This document shows, piece after piece, positions 6,260-6,619 of a DNA stretch of 6,619 nucleotides. The notes beneath the pieces are model-generated. The model was not told where the DNA came from and did no database searches. It saw nothing but the letters and a program-made list of their open reading frames with translations. This DNA comes from an uncultured Oscillospiraceae bacterium (GTDB lineage: Bacteria; Bacillota; Clostridia; Oscillospirales; Oscillospiraceae): contig CANRBW010000083.1 in assembly GCA_947628975.1 (NCBI GenBank), positions 1 through 6,619 on the forward strand. The letters are read 5' to 3'. Made by a program: the position numbers and the translations under genes. Position 1 is the stretch's first letter. Every line of letters begins with the position of its first letter.

Positions 6260-6302
6260 AAAAATTGTGAAAGAAGCGGCCCAGCCGCTTCTTTCACAGT
6301 TT
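6260..6302 (-). terminator. Intrinsic terminator of the - strand gene at 6302
   Basis: A perfect 15-bp stem (6266-6280 with 6284-6298, loop CCA), extendable to about 19 bp with one G-U pair, begins at the stop codon. On the - strand it is followed by AATTTTTCG, supplying the U run. On the + strand there is only a weak CAGTTTC tail. Confidence 0.85.
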
Positions 6303-6619
6303 CATGCCGGGATCAGGGTCAGGTCCTCCGGCTCGGCCGGGTCCGCGGCGGACCGGTCCCCGTCCTCGGTGAGCACCCCCTCCAGGTCCAGCCCCGCCTC
6401 CTGGTCCCGCTTGGCGCAGGTCTTGCACAGGCGGGTGCGGTTTTCCGCCATGGCGGCGTCCACCGTGCCCTCAAAGAGGTCGTCGGTCCTCTCCCCCTGG
6501 AGGTGCTGGCAGTCCTCGTGGGAGTGGTACACCGTGCCGCTCTTGGTCCAGTACACATACCCCTGGTACACCGACGCGGCGGCCTCCACGTCCTCCCGGG
6601 AGAGGGGGTCGAAGTCGTA
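6302..6619 (-). CDS. Unrecognised protein, C-terminal part, with a His/Cys metal-site-like motif (5' truncated)
   Basis: The frame stays open to the window edge (YDFDPLSREDVEAAASVYQGYVYWTK...), so the gene begins beyond 6619; the GTG at 6589 has a purine-rich GGAGG only two bases before it and is not a convincing start. At least 105 residues are visible. The segment VYWTKSGTVYHSHEDCQHL followed about 30 residues later by LCKTCAKR has the layout Tyr-His-x4-Cys ... Cys-x2-Cys, seen in small C-terminal domains of many Clostridia proteins and suggestive of a zinc site. The last 40 residues are acidic and low-complexity (EDGDRSAADPAEPEDL) and probably disordered. The function is unknown. A terminator overlaps the stop, so it is the last gene of its transcript. 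Confidence 0.7.
   Translation of the reverse strand, partial: YDFDPLSREDVEAAASVYQGYVYWTKSGTVYHSHEDCQHLQGERTDDLFEGTVDAAMAENRTRLCKTCAKRDQEAGLDLEGVLTEDGDRSAADPAEPEDLTLIPA

Larger units (their letters stand above)
5981..6261. other. Gene-free intergenic island of consecutive GC-rich hairpins
   Basis: About 280 bases with no credible gene lie between two terminators. Six self-complementary units follow one another: 5997-6005 with 6009-6017 (9 bp, 3-base loop); 6030-6042 with 6050-6062 (13 bp); 6061-6066 with 6093-6098, with a nested GCGG/CCGC pair; 6122-6127 with 6131-6136; 6145-6149 with 6164-6168; and 6196-6257 (long two-part stem). A 10-base direct repeat CGTCGCGAGC occurs at 6080-6089 and 6168-6177. 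No sigma-A promoter is visible on either strand. A structured RNA or a dispersed intergenic repeat element are both possible; I do not recognise a named RNA family. Confidence 0.5.

Noticed and set aside
1..6619. CRISPR array, tRNA/rRNA gene, insertion sequence, or defence system
   Set aside because: No spaced direct repeats, no cloverleaf, and no transposase, recombinase or nuclease domains were seen on either strand.

Overview
The window is about 6.6 kb of GC-rich DNA (roughly two thirds G+C by eye) carrying six protein genes, two of them cut by the window edges. GC-rich codons, strong Shine-Dalgarno sites, a Gram-positive style wall-enzyme set, a DHHW-family protein and a copper-amine-oxidase-like 'stalk' domain joined to a NAGPA domain together suggest a high-GC gut Clostridia member, most likely Oscillospiraceae (Flavonifractor / Pseudoflavonifractor / Lawsonibacter type). 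This is inference from gene style; no marker gene is present.

Layout. (1) 1-552 (+): C-terminal part of a DHHW/AlgX-like SGNH-fold protein, ended by a strong hairpin terminator at 572-601. (2) 660-2327 (-): secreted 555-residue protein with a signal peptide, a stalk domain and a phosphodiester glycosidase (NAGPA) domain. (3) 2328-2457: divergent control region with two back-to-back sigma-A promoters, both with exact 17-bp spacers. (4) 2458-3819 (+): 12-TM MATE efflux transporter with a GTG start. (5) 3783-4607 (-): SH3b + NlpC/P60 cysteine peptidase of the YkfC type, whose 3' end overlaps the MATE gene by 37 bp. (6) 4608-4792: divergent region with a terminator hairpin, two abutting palindromes and a possible forespore-type promoter. 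(7) 4793-5935 (+): secreted D-Ala-D-Ala carboxypeptidase (DacF/PBP5 family) with a 16-bp perfect-stem terminator. (8) 5981-6261: no credible gene, but a chain of GC-rich hairpins. (9) 6302-6619 (-): C-terminal part of an unrecognised protein with a His/Cys metal-site-like motif, followed immediately by its own terminator.

Together: four of the six genes point to the cell envelope. The DHHW protein probably serves surface polysaccharide acylation, the NAGPA protein may cleave exposed glycosyl-phosphodiesters, the DD-carboxypeptidase trims pentapeptide stems, and the NlpC/P60 enzyme would cut stem peptides (possibly recycled ones). They are not one operon: each gene appears to have its own transcription unit, and orientation alternates (+, -, +, -, +, -).

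I found no convincing new defence or mobile system. The most useful leads are the hairpin island at 5981-6261, the convergent MATE/NlpC overlap with its implied long antisense transcript, and the possible sigma-G-type promoter before the carboxypeptidase.
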